The notes under the pieces are model-generated. The model ran no database searches. It was not told the origin of the DNA and worked only from the letters and a program-made list of their open reading frames with translations. This document shows, in pieces, positions 27,049 to 34,876 of a DNA stretch of 64,000 nt. Position numbers and translations under genes: made by a program. Position 1 is the stretch's first letter; every line of letters starts with the position of its first letter. Source of the DNA: Fidelibacterota bacterium (GTDB taxonomy: Bacteria > Fidelibacterota > Marinisomatia > Marinisomatales > UBA1611); contig JADHUI010000002.1 of assembly GCA_016784605.1 (NCBI GenBank), positions 1 to 64,000 of the forward strand, in the 5' to 3' direction.

Positions 27049-27461
27049 TAAAATCAATATTAATTGTTTTTTTATTGGTTGGGACCGGTGTTTGGATGTA
27101 CAGTGGCCAAAATTCAGCTATCGCCAATGGACAAAAATATTCAATTGAAAATATTCCAAACATTTCAGTTGATGATGTTTTTGCGAAAATAGAAAAAAAT
27201 GAAAATATCCTTATTTTAGATGTAAGAACAAAAGGAGAATACACGGGTCACCTTGGGCATATTGAAAATTCAATTCTTATCCCTGTTCAAGAATTAGGAA
27301 CAAGAGTTGCAGAGATGACTCCTTATAAAGATAAAGAAATTATTGTTGTGTGTCGAAGTGGGAATCGGAGTAGAACAGGAACAATGATATTAATGAATGC
27401 CGGTTACCGTGCAATTAACATGCTTGGGGGAATGAAAGCTTGGAACAAAAAGAAAAAATAA
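27045..27461 (+). CDS. Exported rhodanese-like sulfurtransferase
   Basis: Protein of 138 residues with an N-terminal signal or anchor (SILIVFLLVGTGVWMYSG) and one rhodanese domain. It has LILDVRTKGEYTGHLGHIENS and the active-site loop VCRSGNRSRTG with catalytic Cys, then GYRAINMLGGMKAW. Single-domain rhodaneses move sulfane sulfur between carriers such as thiosulfate and thiols. The location is predicted periplasmic or membrane-anchored. It sits in the middle of an overlapping cluster of small redox-looking genes. Confidence 0.9.
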   Translation: MIKSILIVFLLVGTGVWMYSGQNSAIANGQKYSIENIPNISVDDVFAKIEKNENILILDVRTKGEYTGHLGHIENSILIPVQELGTRVAEMTPYKDKEIIVVCRSGNRSRTGTMILMNAGYRAINMLGGMKAWNKKKK

Positions 27462-27664
27462 AGCAACTCAAGGCTCGACTCCCTAAATTAATTTTAGGAG
27501 GCATTGCCGGGGCAAGTTTAGGTTACTTATATTATCATTTTATTGGATGCAATTCTGGGCATTGCGCTATTACAGGAAATCCAATAAATAGTACGGCTTA
27601 TGGCGCATTCGTAGGATTTCTATGGATGTGGCCCGTCAAAAAGAATGGAGAAAAAAAATCATGA
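27440..27664 (+). CDS. DUF6132 family membrane protein
   Basis: Protein of 74 residues starting at TTG 27440, 22 nt inside the rhodanese gene. The sequence LGGIAGASLGYLYYHFIGCNSGHCAITGNPI is the hallmark of DUF6132: a Gly-rich membrane helix, then GCxSGxCxITxNP with paired Cys, then a second helix (AYGAFVGFLWMW). Family members usually accompany rhodaneses and sulfur-handling proteins. The Cys pair suggests thiol or metal chemistry at the membrane; function is not established. Confidence 0.85.
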   Translation: MEQKEKIKQLKARLPKLILGGIAGASLGYLYYHFIGCNSGHCAITGNPINSTAYGAFVGFLWMWPVKKNGEKKS

Positions 27665-28047
27665 AATATGGTTATTCAAAAACAGTTTCTTTATCAATGG
27701 AAGTGACAGAATCGAACATAAGAAAATCATTAATGGATGTTGGATTTGGTGTATTGACTGAAATCGATGTTCAGAATGCCATGAAGGAAAAGTTAGGCGA
27801 AACATTTAGACCGTATAAAATTTTAGGAGCATGTAATCCTCCCATTGCTTTTCAAGCATTATCTGAAGAAATTGAAATTGGTTTATTGCTTCCTTGTAAT
27901 ATCGTATTATGGGAGAATGATAATCAATCCGTTACGGTAGCTGCCATCGATGCAAAGGCAATGTTATCTGTTACAGGACGAAATGATATGGCTGAAATGG
28001 CAGATCATATAAATGGATTGTTACATACAGCAATTGATGCTGTATGA
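27661..28047 (+). CDS. DUF302 family protein
   Basis: Protein of 128 residues from the ATG overlapping the previous stop (ATGA). It matches the DUF302 fold: YGYSKTVSLSMEVTESNIRKSL, then LGACNPPIAFQALSEEIEIGLLLPCNIVLWE. The last segment carries the family's conserved ACNP and LLPCN Cys residues. DUF302 proteins are dimeric alpha/beta proteins of unknown function often found with sulfur oxidation and rhodanese genes. The ORF track start at 27622 lies inside the preceding gene and is rejected. Confidence 0.88.
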   Translation: MKYGYSKTVSLSMEVTESNIRKSLMDVGFGVLTEIDVQNAMKEKLGETFRPYKILGACNPPIAFQALSEEIEIGLLLPCNIVLWENDNQSVTVAAIDAKAMLSVTGRNDMAEMADHINGLLHTAIDAV

Positions 28048-28220
28048 GTGACGCTTTATCAATAATTCTTATTTTTGGTGTTTGGTATTTATTGAATAAA
28101 ATAATTTTACCAAAGCTTGGTGTTCCTACGTGACAAGTGCCATATATTCCGTGTGAAGAAGAAAAATTAGAACAACAAAATAGACCAAGAGAAAGAGAAA
28201 ACCCTCATGCCGATGTTTGA
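28044..28220 (+). CDS. Tiny membrane protein with in-frame TGA (29 aa, or about 58 aa if read through)
   Basis: An ATG overlapping the DUF302 stop (ATGA) opens a small frame: MSDALSIILIFGVWYLLNKI, then ILPKLGVPT, then TGA at 28131-28133. The same frame stays open after the TGA with a protein-like hydrophilic stretch (QVPYIPCEEEKLEQQNRPRE) and stops at 28220, overlapping the FmdB gene start. It may be a 29-residue membrane peptide, a selenoprotein with Sec at position 30, or a gene with a point error or mutation. I found no convincing SECIS hairpin after the TGA. The existence of the 29-residue part is moderately well supported by coupling; the extension is speculative. Confidence 0.45.
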
Positions 28221-28416
28221 TTATAAATGTGAAAATTGTAATACAATATTTGACGAATTAGTCCCATCAAGTGATACTCCCGACACTCATATCGTTTGCC
28301 CAAAATGTAAAGAAAAACAAGCAAAAAGATTATTGTCTGCACCTGCGGTTTCTGTGGGTGGCAGCCAATCGGTTTCATCGGGTGGTGGATGTAATCCATC
28401 ATCTGGCTTTTCCTGA
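28207..28416 (+). CDS. FmdB-type zinc-ribbon protein
   Basis: Protein of 69 residues with two CxxC knuckles (YKCENCNTIFDEL and VCPKCKEKQAKRLLSAP) in the order typical of the FmdB putative regulatory zinc-ribbon family. A Gly/Ser-rich tail (GGSQSVSSGGGCNPSSGFS) follows. The family was named from a methanogen formylmethanofuran dehydrogenase locus, but its function is not defined. It is the last gene of the sigma-factor/rhodanese cluster. Confidence 0.9.
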   Translation: MPMFDYKCENCNTIFDELVPSSDTPDTHIVCPKCKEKQAKRLLSAPAVSVGGSQSVSSGGGCNPSSGFS

Positions 28417-28426
28417 GCCAGCTAAG

Positions 28427-28442
28427 ATCTGCGGTCGCAGAT
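28427..28442. repeat. Short perfect inverted repeat downstream of FmdB gene
   Basis: ATCTGCG-GT-CGCAGAT forms a tight GC-containing hairpin 10 bases after the FmdB stop. No T-run follows, so it is a weak candidate for a terminator. It may stabilise the transcript end or serve as a protein site. Confidence 0.35.
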
Positions 28443-28517
28443 TCCCCAATAGCCATTCATTAATTGAATACAATTATTCCTTAAGGATTAATATGTTTTC
28501 GGTTAAATTTATTGCTT

Positions 28518-29882
28518 GTGAAAGAACTTAAAAAATCTCGTTTAGACTCCTTTCTAAATAATCCTCCGAAAGCACTTTGGACCTTAGCAATTCCTGTCAT
28601 GGCTGGAATGGGAATCCAATCACTTTACTCTATTGTTGATATGATATTTATTGGCAAGTTAGGCGGTGACTCTATCGCGGCGGTAGCTTTTAATATGCCA
28701 TTATTTTTCTTAGTTCTTGGATTAACAATGGGTTTAGGGTCTGGCGTATCAGCCACTGTCGCTCGGTATATAGGCGCTAAAGATAAAACAAATGCGGATA
28801 ACAGCGCAGAGCATGCCATTTTAATTGGATTGGTGATAAGTGTCGTTTTAACAACTCTTGGGCTCTTATATGGAAAAGTAATGTTATTCAAATTGGGAGC
28901 AACAGAAGCAATAGTCGAATTATCGTGGTTGTATTTAAAAATAATTTGCTATGGTCTTCCATTCATGGTCTTTTCAGCTTTTTTCCGATCAATTTTAGCA
29001 GGTGAAGGTGATATGAAATTCCCTATGATGGTTGCAGGATTAGGAACAATCTTAAATATCATTTTTGATCCCATATTTATTTTTACTTTAAATTATGGTG
29101 TTGCTGGTGCCGCCATGGCTACTGTGATTAGCCAGCTTATTGTCTTTATTGTATTCGTATATATGTTATTTTTCAAAGATCATGCTTATGTTACTTTTAA
29201 ATTAAAAGATTTTACATTTTCACATAAAATTCTTGGTGAAATAATAAAAATCGGATTACCGGCTTCAATGTCGATGGTTATTATGGCGACAGGACAAGCC
29301 GTTTTTAATAAAATATTAATCCACTATAATGCAGAATCTGTTGCCGCATACCAAGTTGCGGGGCGACTAGACATGTTAGTTTTTCTCCCAATAATGGCCA
29401 TTGCTCACGGACTGACAACTTTGGTGGGTATGTTTTTTGGCGCCAAAGAAACAAAAAAATTAAAAGAAATAGTAAAATATGGAATAACGCGTTCTGTATT
29501 GGTGACAATGATAACATCAACAATTGTTTATATTTTAGCACCAACTCTTATTCGATTATTTACCCCAGAACCAGATATTCAGCGTATTGCTATTCAATAT
29601 TTAAGAACAATGGCATTTGCGTATCCATTTGTCGCTGTTGCGATGACGAGTGGCCGAATTATGCAAGGATTAGGGAAAGGATTACCGATGCTAGTCATAA
29701 CCGTCATTCGTGTTTTATTAGTATCATCCCTTTTATCATTATATTTTGCCTTTGTACTCGAAAAACCTGTTGAATATGTATGGTATGCTATGGTGATTTC
29801 AACATTTGTTTCGGCAACAATTAGTGTCACATGGGTACGATCGGTGTTTAAGAAAACTGTTAATCCATTATTGGAAAAATAA
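28518..29882 (+). CDS. MATE family efflux transporter
   Basis: Twelve-helix transporter of about 454 residues. The MATE fold is visible from the start (LAIPVMAGMGIQSLYSIVDMIFIGKLGGDSIAAVAF) and repeats in the second half (KIGLPASMSMVIMATGQAVFNKIL, HGLTTLVGMFFGAKETKKL). MATE proteins export cationic drugs or metabolites using Na+ or H+ gradients. The track's start is a TTG at 28512; the GTG at 28518 is equally possible and shown here, since neither has a good ribosome-binding site. It is followed immediately by the pterin dehydratase gene. Confidence 0.92.
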   Translation: MKELKKSRLDSFLNNPPKALWTLAIPVMAGMGIQSLYSIVDMIFIGKLGGDSIAAVAFNMPLFFLVLGLTMGLGSGVSATVARYIGAKDKTNADNSAEHAILIGLVISVVLTTLGLLYGKVMLFKLGATEAIVELSWLYLKIICYGLPFMVFSAFFRSILAGEGDMKFPMMVAGLGTILNIIFDPIFIFTLNYGVAGAAMATVISQLIVFIVFVYMLFFKDHAYVTFKLKDFTFSHKILGEIIKIGLPASMSMVIMATGQAVFNKILIHYNAESVAAYQVAGRLDMLVFLPIMAIAHGLTTLVGMFFGAKETKKLKEIVKYGITRSVLVTMITSTIVYILAPTLIRLFTPEPDIQRIAIQYLRTMAFAYPFVAVAMTSGRIMQGLGKGLPMLVITVIRVLLVSSLLSLYFAFVLEKPVEYVWYAMVISTFVSATISVTWVRSVFKKTVNPLLEK

Positions 29883-30167
29883 GTGTCACTTGCAACTAGA
29901 CAGGAAGTTAAATCTGCGTTAAACGAATTAAATGGATGGGTGTATAGTAATGGGAAACTATCAAAAGAACTCACTTTCGACTCTTATATGGAGGGGATAA
30001 AATTTGTAAATTCTCTTGCACAAAAGGCCGAAGAAGTAAATCACCATCCGGACTTAGAAGTGGGTTGGTGTAGAGTAAAAGTGTCGTACACATCTCATGA
30101 TCAGGGTGGGGTTACACCAGAATGTATATCGATGGCTAAATTAGTTGAAAAATTGTTATTAATTTGA
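29883..30167 (+). CDS. Pterin-4a-carbinolamine dehydratase
   Basis: Protein of 94 residues matching the PCD/PhhB family. It shows FDSYMEGIKFVNSLAQKAEEVNHHPDLEVGW with the catalytic His-His-Pro segment, and the later VKVSYTSHD with the third His. The enzyme dehydrates 4a-hydroxytetrahydropterin during tetrahydrobiopterin recycling and can act in moco or folate-like pathways. No aromatic amino acid hydroxylase is in the window. It starts with GTG directly after the MATE stop codon. Confidence 0.9.
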   Translation: MSLATRQEVKSALNELNGWVYSNGKLSKELTFDSYMEGIKFVNSLAQKAEEVNHHPDLEVGWCRVKVSYTSHDQGGVTPECISMAKLVEKLLLI

Positions 30168-30180
30168 TTGAACGATTAAG

Positions 30181-31107
30181 ATGGAAACATTTATAGGACT
30201 TATTCAAGAAAGTATTAGCGGTATCGCTCTTGGGTCTATTTATGCACTGATCGCATTAGGGTTTACTCTAATATATAAAGCAACTGAAGTGGTTAATTTT
30301 GCGCAAGGTGAATTAATGATGGTAGGCGCTTATGTAAATTTTTATTTTGTTACCACCTTTATGACACAAAATGGCGAACCCACTGTTGGTATATTTTTGA
30401 TAGCCTTTGCGGGTAGTATTATTTTTGCATTCGTATTTGGATGGGTTTTAGATTGGGTTATTAATCGTCCTCTTAAAGATGAACCGATTTTCTCAGTGAT
30501 AATGGCTACAATAAGTTTATCCATTATTCTTCGTGCTCTGGTTGCTATGATTGCTGGACCCATGAGCCTAATTCCATATTCTCCATTTGGAAATAAAATA
30601 TTATCGATAAATGGGATTATTATATCTATGTTGGATTTATCTATTATTATCAGTGCCATAATTCTTGTTATCCTATTTTACTACTTTTTCAATAAAACGA
30701 AGTGGGGTGTTGCCATGCAGGCAACATCAGAAGATCCTGTGGCTGCACAACTTATGGGAATTCCGGTTAAACGCGTCTATGGGCTTGTTTGGATATTTTC
30801 TGCTCTTGTAGCAACTATTAGTGGAATACTTTTAGCTCCCCGGATGTCACTATTAGATACATCAATGGGCTTCTTAGGTTTAAAAGCTTTTCCTGCAGCT
30901 GTTTTGGGAGGCTTCGGCTCAATAACAGGAGCAATTGTGGGTGGCATTATTATGGGAGTTATTGAAACGATAAGTATGGGAACATTATCCTACCATTTTG
31001 GATGGATAAAAGAAATGAATGATATTATCGTTTGGATTGTACTCATTGCTGTTTTAATGGTTAAACCGGACGGTCTATTCGGCGAAGAAAAGGTTAAAAA
31101 GGTCTAA
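30181..31107 (+). CDS. livH: Liv-type ABC transporter permease (LivH family)
   Basis: Membrane permease of 308 residues with about eight helices. It begins LIQESISGIALGSIYALIALGFTLIYKATEVVNFAQGELMM, the canonical LivH N-terminus. The EAA-like loop region includes GVAMQATSEDPVAAQLMGIPV. It forms half of the membrane channel of a hydrophobic amino acid/amide-type (HAAT) importer. It overlaps livM by one base and starts an ordered operon with permease, binding protein, two ATPases and an acyl-CoA synthetase. Confidence 0.94.
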   Translation: METFIGLIQESISGIALGSIYALIALGFTLIYKATEVVNFAQGELMMVGAYVNFYFVTTFMTQNGEPTVGIFLIAFAGSIIFAFVFGWVLDWVINRPLKDEPIFSVIMATISLSIILRALVAMIAGPMSLIPYSPFGNKILSINGIIISMLDLSIIISAIILVILFYYFFNKTKWGVAMQATSEDPVAAQLMGIPVKRVYGLVWIFSALVATISGILLAPRMSLLDTSMGFLGLKAFPAAVLGGFGSITGAIVGGIIMGVIETISMGTLSYHFGWIKEMNDIIVWIVLIAVLMVKPDGLFGEEKVKKV

Positions 31108-32138
31108 TGAAGGGCCGATACGAAGACGAAAACTTAACCTGGATTCCACTATTAATTGTGGGAATCTTTTTACTCCCTTTTATGTTGAAGGGAATAACCT
31201 ATAGTTATAAATATTATTTATTTGTTTTAAATATGGCCGGTATTTATATCATTTTAACGGTAGGGCTTGACTTGTTAAGTGGCTATACAGGATTAATTTC
31301 ATTAGGTCATTCAGCCTTTTTAGCCATTGGTGCTTATACTTCGGCAATCCTAGTAGATCAAGTCGGCATTCCATTTATTTTATCTTTAGTGATTTCACCA
31401 TTAATCGTGGGAATTTTTGGTTTCTTAATTGGGTTTCCTGCATTAAGAATTACTGGAATGTATCTCGGTTTGACAACGATGGGTTTTGGGTTTATAGTTA
31501 AACGACTTATTATTGCATTAAGAGTCTGGACGAAAGGTGCAGGTGGATTAGAAGTATCTCCGCCAGTTATTTTTGGTTTTACATTTAATTCGGATTGGGA
31601 TAATTATTTTCTGATTTTCACATGTGCTATTATTGCCGTTGTCGTAGGGCGTCGCATTGGGAAATCTAAAATAGGACGGGCATTAATGGCAATTCGTGAT
31701 TCTGAGCAGGCAGCGGAAGCAACCGGCGTTCATTTGGCCAAATATAAAATGTTAGCTTTTTTTATTTCGGGATTGTTTGCAGGGTTTGCAGGTGCATTAT
31801 TTGCTCATACAAGTCACTTCATTTCTACCGATCATTTTGATATAATATTATCAATTTATTTTATTATTATGATTCTCGTTGGAGGTGTCAGTTCAATCTA
31901 TGGAGCTGTTTTAGGAACACTTTTTATTGTTTTATTAGACTATTTATTTGTGCCGGAATTAAAAGATTTAATTCATGGGGTTTTTAATATTGAAGGGGGT
32001 GATATACAGTCACTCCTGTTCGGATTAATTATGTTTTTATTTATCATATTTCAGCCAACTGGATTGTATGGAATGTGGATAAAAATGAAAATATATTGGA
32101 AATTATTCCCCTTTAACCCTAAAAAAAGACTTATTTAA
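31107..32138 (+). CDS. livM: Liv-type ABC transporter permease (LivM family)
   Basis: Permease of 343 residues. The family core LDLLSGYTGLISLGHSAFLAIGAYTSAIL is followed by RIGKSKIGRALMAIRDSEQAAEATGVHLAKYK, the cytoplasmic coupling loop of LivM proteins. About nine membrane helices are visible. It pairs with LivH as the second channel subunit. Its start overlaps the livH stop (TAATG) and its stop overlaps a possible upstream start of the binding protein gene. Confidence 0.94.
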   Translation: MKGRYEDENLTWIPLLIVGIFLLPFMLKGITYSYKYYLFVLNMAGIYIILTVGLDLLSGYTGLISLGHSAFLAIGAYTSAILVDQVGIPFILSLVISPLIVGIFGFLIGFPALRITGMYLGLTTMGFGFIVKRLIIALRVWTKGAGGLEVSPPVIFGFTFNSDWDNYFLIFTCAIIAVVVGRRIGKSKIGRALMAIRDSEQAAEATGVHLAKYKMLAFFISGLFAGFAGALFAHTSHFISTDHFDIILSIYFIIMILVGGVSSIYGAVLGTLFIVLLDYLFVPELKDLIHGVFNIEGGDIQSLLFGLIMFLFIIFQPTGLYGMWIKMKIYWKLFPFNPKKRLI

Positions 32139-32158
32139 TGAATAACCAAGGAGGTATC

Positions 32159-33325
32159 ATGAAAAAAGCAACTGGATTATTTATCCTTACGGGACTTCTG
32201 GTCATGGGGTGCGGAAATCGCGCATCAGCACCAGGTGTTTCTGAAGATAAAATATTAATTGGAAATGTCCAGGATTTAAGTGGCCCAATGAAAGAATTAG
32301 GCGCGGTTTTACCCGCTGGTTCGAATCTCTATTTTCGTTATGTGAATGAAAATGGAGGTGTTCACGGTCGGCAAATCGAAATGAAAGTGGAGGACCATCA
32401 GTATAATCCACAAAAAGCTGTGGCAGCTGCAAAGAAATTGATTGAGAAAGATCAAGTCTTTTGCCTGTACCAAGTGATTGGAACATCGCCATGCGAAGCT
32501 ATTCGTCCCATATTAGCTGAATCAGGCACGCCTTTGGTAGCGCCTGCGACACAATCTGGTTCAATGTCGGATATGTCTCGCGAAGCTGCAGATCTCATTT
32601 TCCATACAGATACGGGGTATGACAAACAAACTAGGATTCTTGTTGACAATATTCTTGCCGACAATGTGAATGCAAAAATTGGCCTTATTTATCAAGATGA
32701 CGATTATGGCGAAAATGTATTGAAAGGTGCAGCAGTTGCTGAATCGAGTACTGGCGTAGCTATACAAAAAGAAGCTTACCAACGTGGTGCAACAGATTTT
32801 GCAGGCCAAGTAGCAAATTTAATGAAAGGTGGAGCCACTCATGTAATAATTGCTGGTGTTGTGAAAGAACCTATCATTGTAATGAAAACCGCAGCAGCGA
32901 TGGGATATGCTCCTAAGTTTTATGGAACAAGCCCAACAATGGATCATAGAGTTTCATTAGCAGCAGGTCCAGCAGGAGAAGGGTTTACATCAGCTAATTT
33001 TGCTAGTTTGTGGAATTCTGATGCTGTAGCAGCTGTTCTTTATCGTGAACTTTGTTCAAAATATGAAGTGCCTGAAGCATATATGGGTATGTACCATTTT
33101 TATGGTTTCATTACGGCCCAAGTATTAGTGGAAGGATTAGAACGTGCTGGGCAATACCCAACTCGCGAACGATTAGTTAATGGACTTGAAACATTAAACA
33201 ATTGGGACGGTGGAGCATTTCCTCCAATTACATACAGCCAAACGGATCATGCTGGGACAGAATCAGTCATTCTTGTAGAAGTAAAAGAGGGTGTTCAAAC
33301 TGTTATAACGGATTGGATTGACTAG
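32159..33325 (+). CDS. Liv-type ABC transporter substrate-binding lipoprotein
   Basis: Periplasmic binding protein of 388 residues with a lipoprotein signal (LFILTGLLVMGCGN). The type I periplasmic fold is clear: ILIGNVQDLSGPMKELGAVL, the ENGGVHGRQIEMKVEDHQYN strand-helix, and later FYGTSPTMDHRV. The start at 32159 is chosen because it follows a perfect AAGGAGG at good spacing and opens the signal peptide; the track start at 32138 lacks one. Homologues bind branched amino acids, amides, urea or aromatic acids. The acyl-CoA synthetase in the operon favours an organic acid ligand here (inference). Confidence 0.92.
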   Translation: MKKATGLFILTGLLVMGCGNRASAPGVSEDKILIGNVQDLSGPMKELGAVLPAGSNLYFRYVNENGGVHGRQIEMKVEDHQYNPQKAVAAAKKLIEKDQVFCLYQVIGTSPCEAIRPILAESGTPLVAPATQSGSMSDMSREAADLIFHTDTGYDKQTRILVDNILADNVNAKIGLIYQDDDYGENVLKGAAVAESSTGVAIQKEAYQRGATDFAGQVANLMKGGATHVIIAGVVKEPIIVMKTAAAMGYAPKFYGTSPTMDHRVSLAAGPAGEGFTSANFASLWNSDAVAAVLYRELCSKYEVPEAYMGMYHFYGFITAQVLVEGLERAGQYPTRERLVNGLETLNNWDGGAFPPITYSQTDHAGTESVILVEVKEGVQTVITDWID

Positions 33326-33343
33326 AAATAAAATATATCTGAT

Positions 33344-33372
33344 GAAGGCCCTGGGTATCCGGGGCCTTCTTT
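33344..33372 (+). terminator. Intra-operon intrinsic terminator/attenuator after binding-protein gene
   Basis: GAAGGCCCtGGGTATCCgGGGCCTTC followed by TTTAT forms a strong GC-rich hairpin in the 53-base gap between the binding protein and livG. It probably lowers expression of the ATPase and ligase genes relative to the binding protein, or stabilises the upstream message. Confidence 0.8.
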
Positions 33373-33378
33373 ATCATT

Positions 33379-34140
33379 ATGGCTGATCTTCATATAAATA
33401 ATCTTCGAATGCAATTTTCTGGCGTTGTGGCGTTGGATAATGTTTCATTTTCTGTAAGTGGAGGAGAAATATTTTCTCTCATTGGATCAAACGGTTCGGG
33501 AAAATCAACATTGTTTAATTGTATTAATGGATTTAATCGTCCTCAAAAAGGGACTATTGAATTTGATAATATAAATTTGTTGTCAAAACAACCTCATGAA
33601 ATTATTCAAAGCGGTATTGCTCGAACATTTCAGAATATTCAAAATATTCCCTTCATGACTGTATTGGATAATATTTTACTCGGTGCGCATCATCGTATTG
33701 ATTCTAAAGCAACAATAAAAAGATGGTTAAGTCGAAGTCAGAGAGAAGCTGAAGAAGCAATGGGATTAGAGATTTTAGACTTTTTAGGCATCGCGAACTA
33801 TGAACAAAAATATATGACGGGTCAACCTTATGGTATTCAAAAATTAACCGAAATTGCACGTGCGTTAGTGGGAAAACCAAAGTTAATACTTATGGATGAA
33901 CCTGCAGCCGGTATGAATGATCAAGAGACACAAGAGATTGCTAAAATTATTTCTGAAATAAGAGATGAACTCGGTATTACCGTTCTTGTTGTTGAGCATG
34001 ATATGAGTCTCGTTATGAGCATTTCAGATCGAGTGTGCGCTTTAGACTCAGGGAAAATATTAGCCATGGGTAAACCAGATGATGTCAAAAATCACCCAGA
34101 TGTGATTAAAGCATTTTTAGGAGATTCTGACGATGCTTAA
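33379..34140 (+). CDS. livG: Liv-type ABC transporter ATPase (LivG family)
   Basis: ATPase of 253 residues with Walker A GSNGSGKST, the LivG-specific GIARTFQNIQNIPFMTVLDNILLG segment, signature region QPYGIQKLTEIARAL, Walker B LILMDEPAAGMN and switch His in VVEHDMSLV. The signature is slightly altered from the common YGxQ form, with Ile replacing Gln. It forms the ATPase pair with LivF, which overlaps it by 8 nt. It lies downstream of the intra-operon hairpin. Confidence 0.94.
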   Translation: MADLHINNLRMQFSGVVALDNVSFSVSGGEIFSLIGSNGSGKSTLFNCINGFNRPQKGTIEFDNINLLSKQPHEIIQSGIARTFQNIQNIPFMTVLDNILLGAHHRIDSKATIKRWLSRSQREAEEAMGLEILDFLGIANYEQKYMTGQPYGIQKLTEIARALVGKPKLILMDEPAAGMNDQETQEIAKIISEIRDELGITVLVVEHDMSLVMSISDRVCALDSGKILAMGKPDDVKNHPDVIKAFLGDSDDA

Positions 34141-34876
34141 ACTGGTTGGCGTAGAAACGTATTATGGAAAAGTAAAGGCACTTCATGGTGTTTCTCTTGA
34201 GGTAAAAAAAGGACAGCTAGTAACAATCCTTGGTGCAAATGGCGCTGGGAAAACGACCATTTTGAAAGCCATTAGCGGTTTAGTAGAACCTGAACAAGGG
34301 TCGATTCATTTTGAAGAGAAACGTATTGATAGATTGGATCCAGAAAAAATCGTATCAATGGGGATTGGACACGTACCTGAATGGAGACGAATATTTCCTG
34401 AATTGACGGTTGAAGAAAATTTATTGATGGGTGGATTTCTTATCAAAGAAAAAGACCTTTTACATGATCGAATGCAAGAAGCGTTTCATCATTTTCCGAT
34501 TTTAAGTAAAAGAAAAGAACAAAAAGCAGGAACCATGAGTGGTGGCGAACAGCAAATGTTAGCCATTTCTCGAGCGCTTATGATTAAACCAAAACTCTTG
34601 TTATTGGATGAACCTTCTTTGGGATTATCGCCATTATTGGTTCAAGATATATTTGCCACGATCAAAGAGCTGCATAAATCTGGGGTTACCATATTGCTTG
34701 TAGAACAAAACGTAAATCGAGCTTTATCCATAGCAGATTATGGGTATGTATTAACCACAGGTAAAATATTCTTAAGTGGGACGTATGAAGAATTATTAGA
34801 TGAAGAAAAAGTACGTGAACAATATTTAGGAGAAGGCAAATATGTGAGACGATCAAAATTGTGGAGTGGTGGATAA
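34133..34876 (+). CDS. livF: Liv-type ABC transporter ATPase (LivF family)
   Basis: ATPase of 247 residues with Walker A GANGAGKTT, Q-loop region GIGHVPEWRRIFPELTVEENLLMG, signature MSGGEQQMLAISRAL, Walker B LLLLDEPSLGLSPLL and the switch segment LLVEQNVNRAL. In LivF the canonical switch His is replaced by Gln, as is usual in the family. Its 3' end overlaps the acyl-CoA synthetase start in TAATG, showing the ligase belongs to the transporter operon. Confidence 0.94.
   Translation: MLKLVGVETYYGKVKALHGVSLEVKKGQLVTILGANGAGKTTILKAISGLVEPEQGSIHFEEKRIDRLDPEKIVSMGIGHVPEWRRIFPELTVEENLLMGGFLIKEKDLLHDRMQEAFHHFPILSKRKEQKAGTMSGGEQQMLAISRALMIKPKLLLLDEPSLGLSPLLVQDIFATIKELHKSGVTILLVEQNVNRALSIADYGYVLTTGKIFLSGTYEELLDEEKVREQYLGEGKYVRRSKLWSGG

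Noticed and set aside
28131-28180. SECIS element after the in-frame TGA
   Set aside because: I looked for a stem with a short G-containing loop within about 40 nt and found only weak pairings, so selenocysteine coding is kept as a hypothesis only.
28271-28531. 86-residue plus-strand ORF over FmdB and the gap, ending MFSVKFIACERT
   Set aside because: It is mostly a shadow of FmdB. The last 12 codons follow AAGGATTAAT and could be a leader peptide for the MATE gene, but nothing else supports this.
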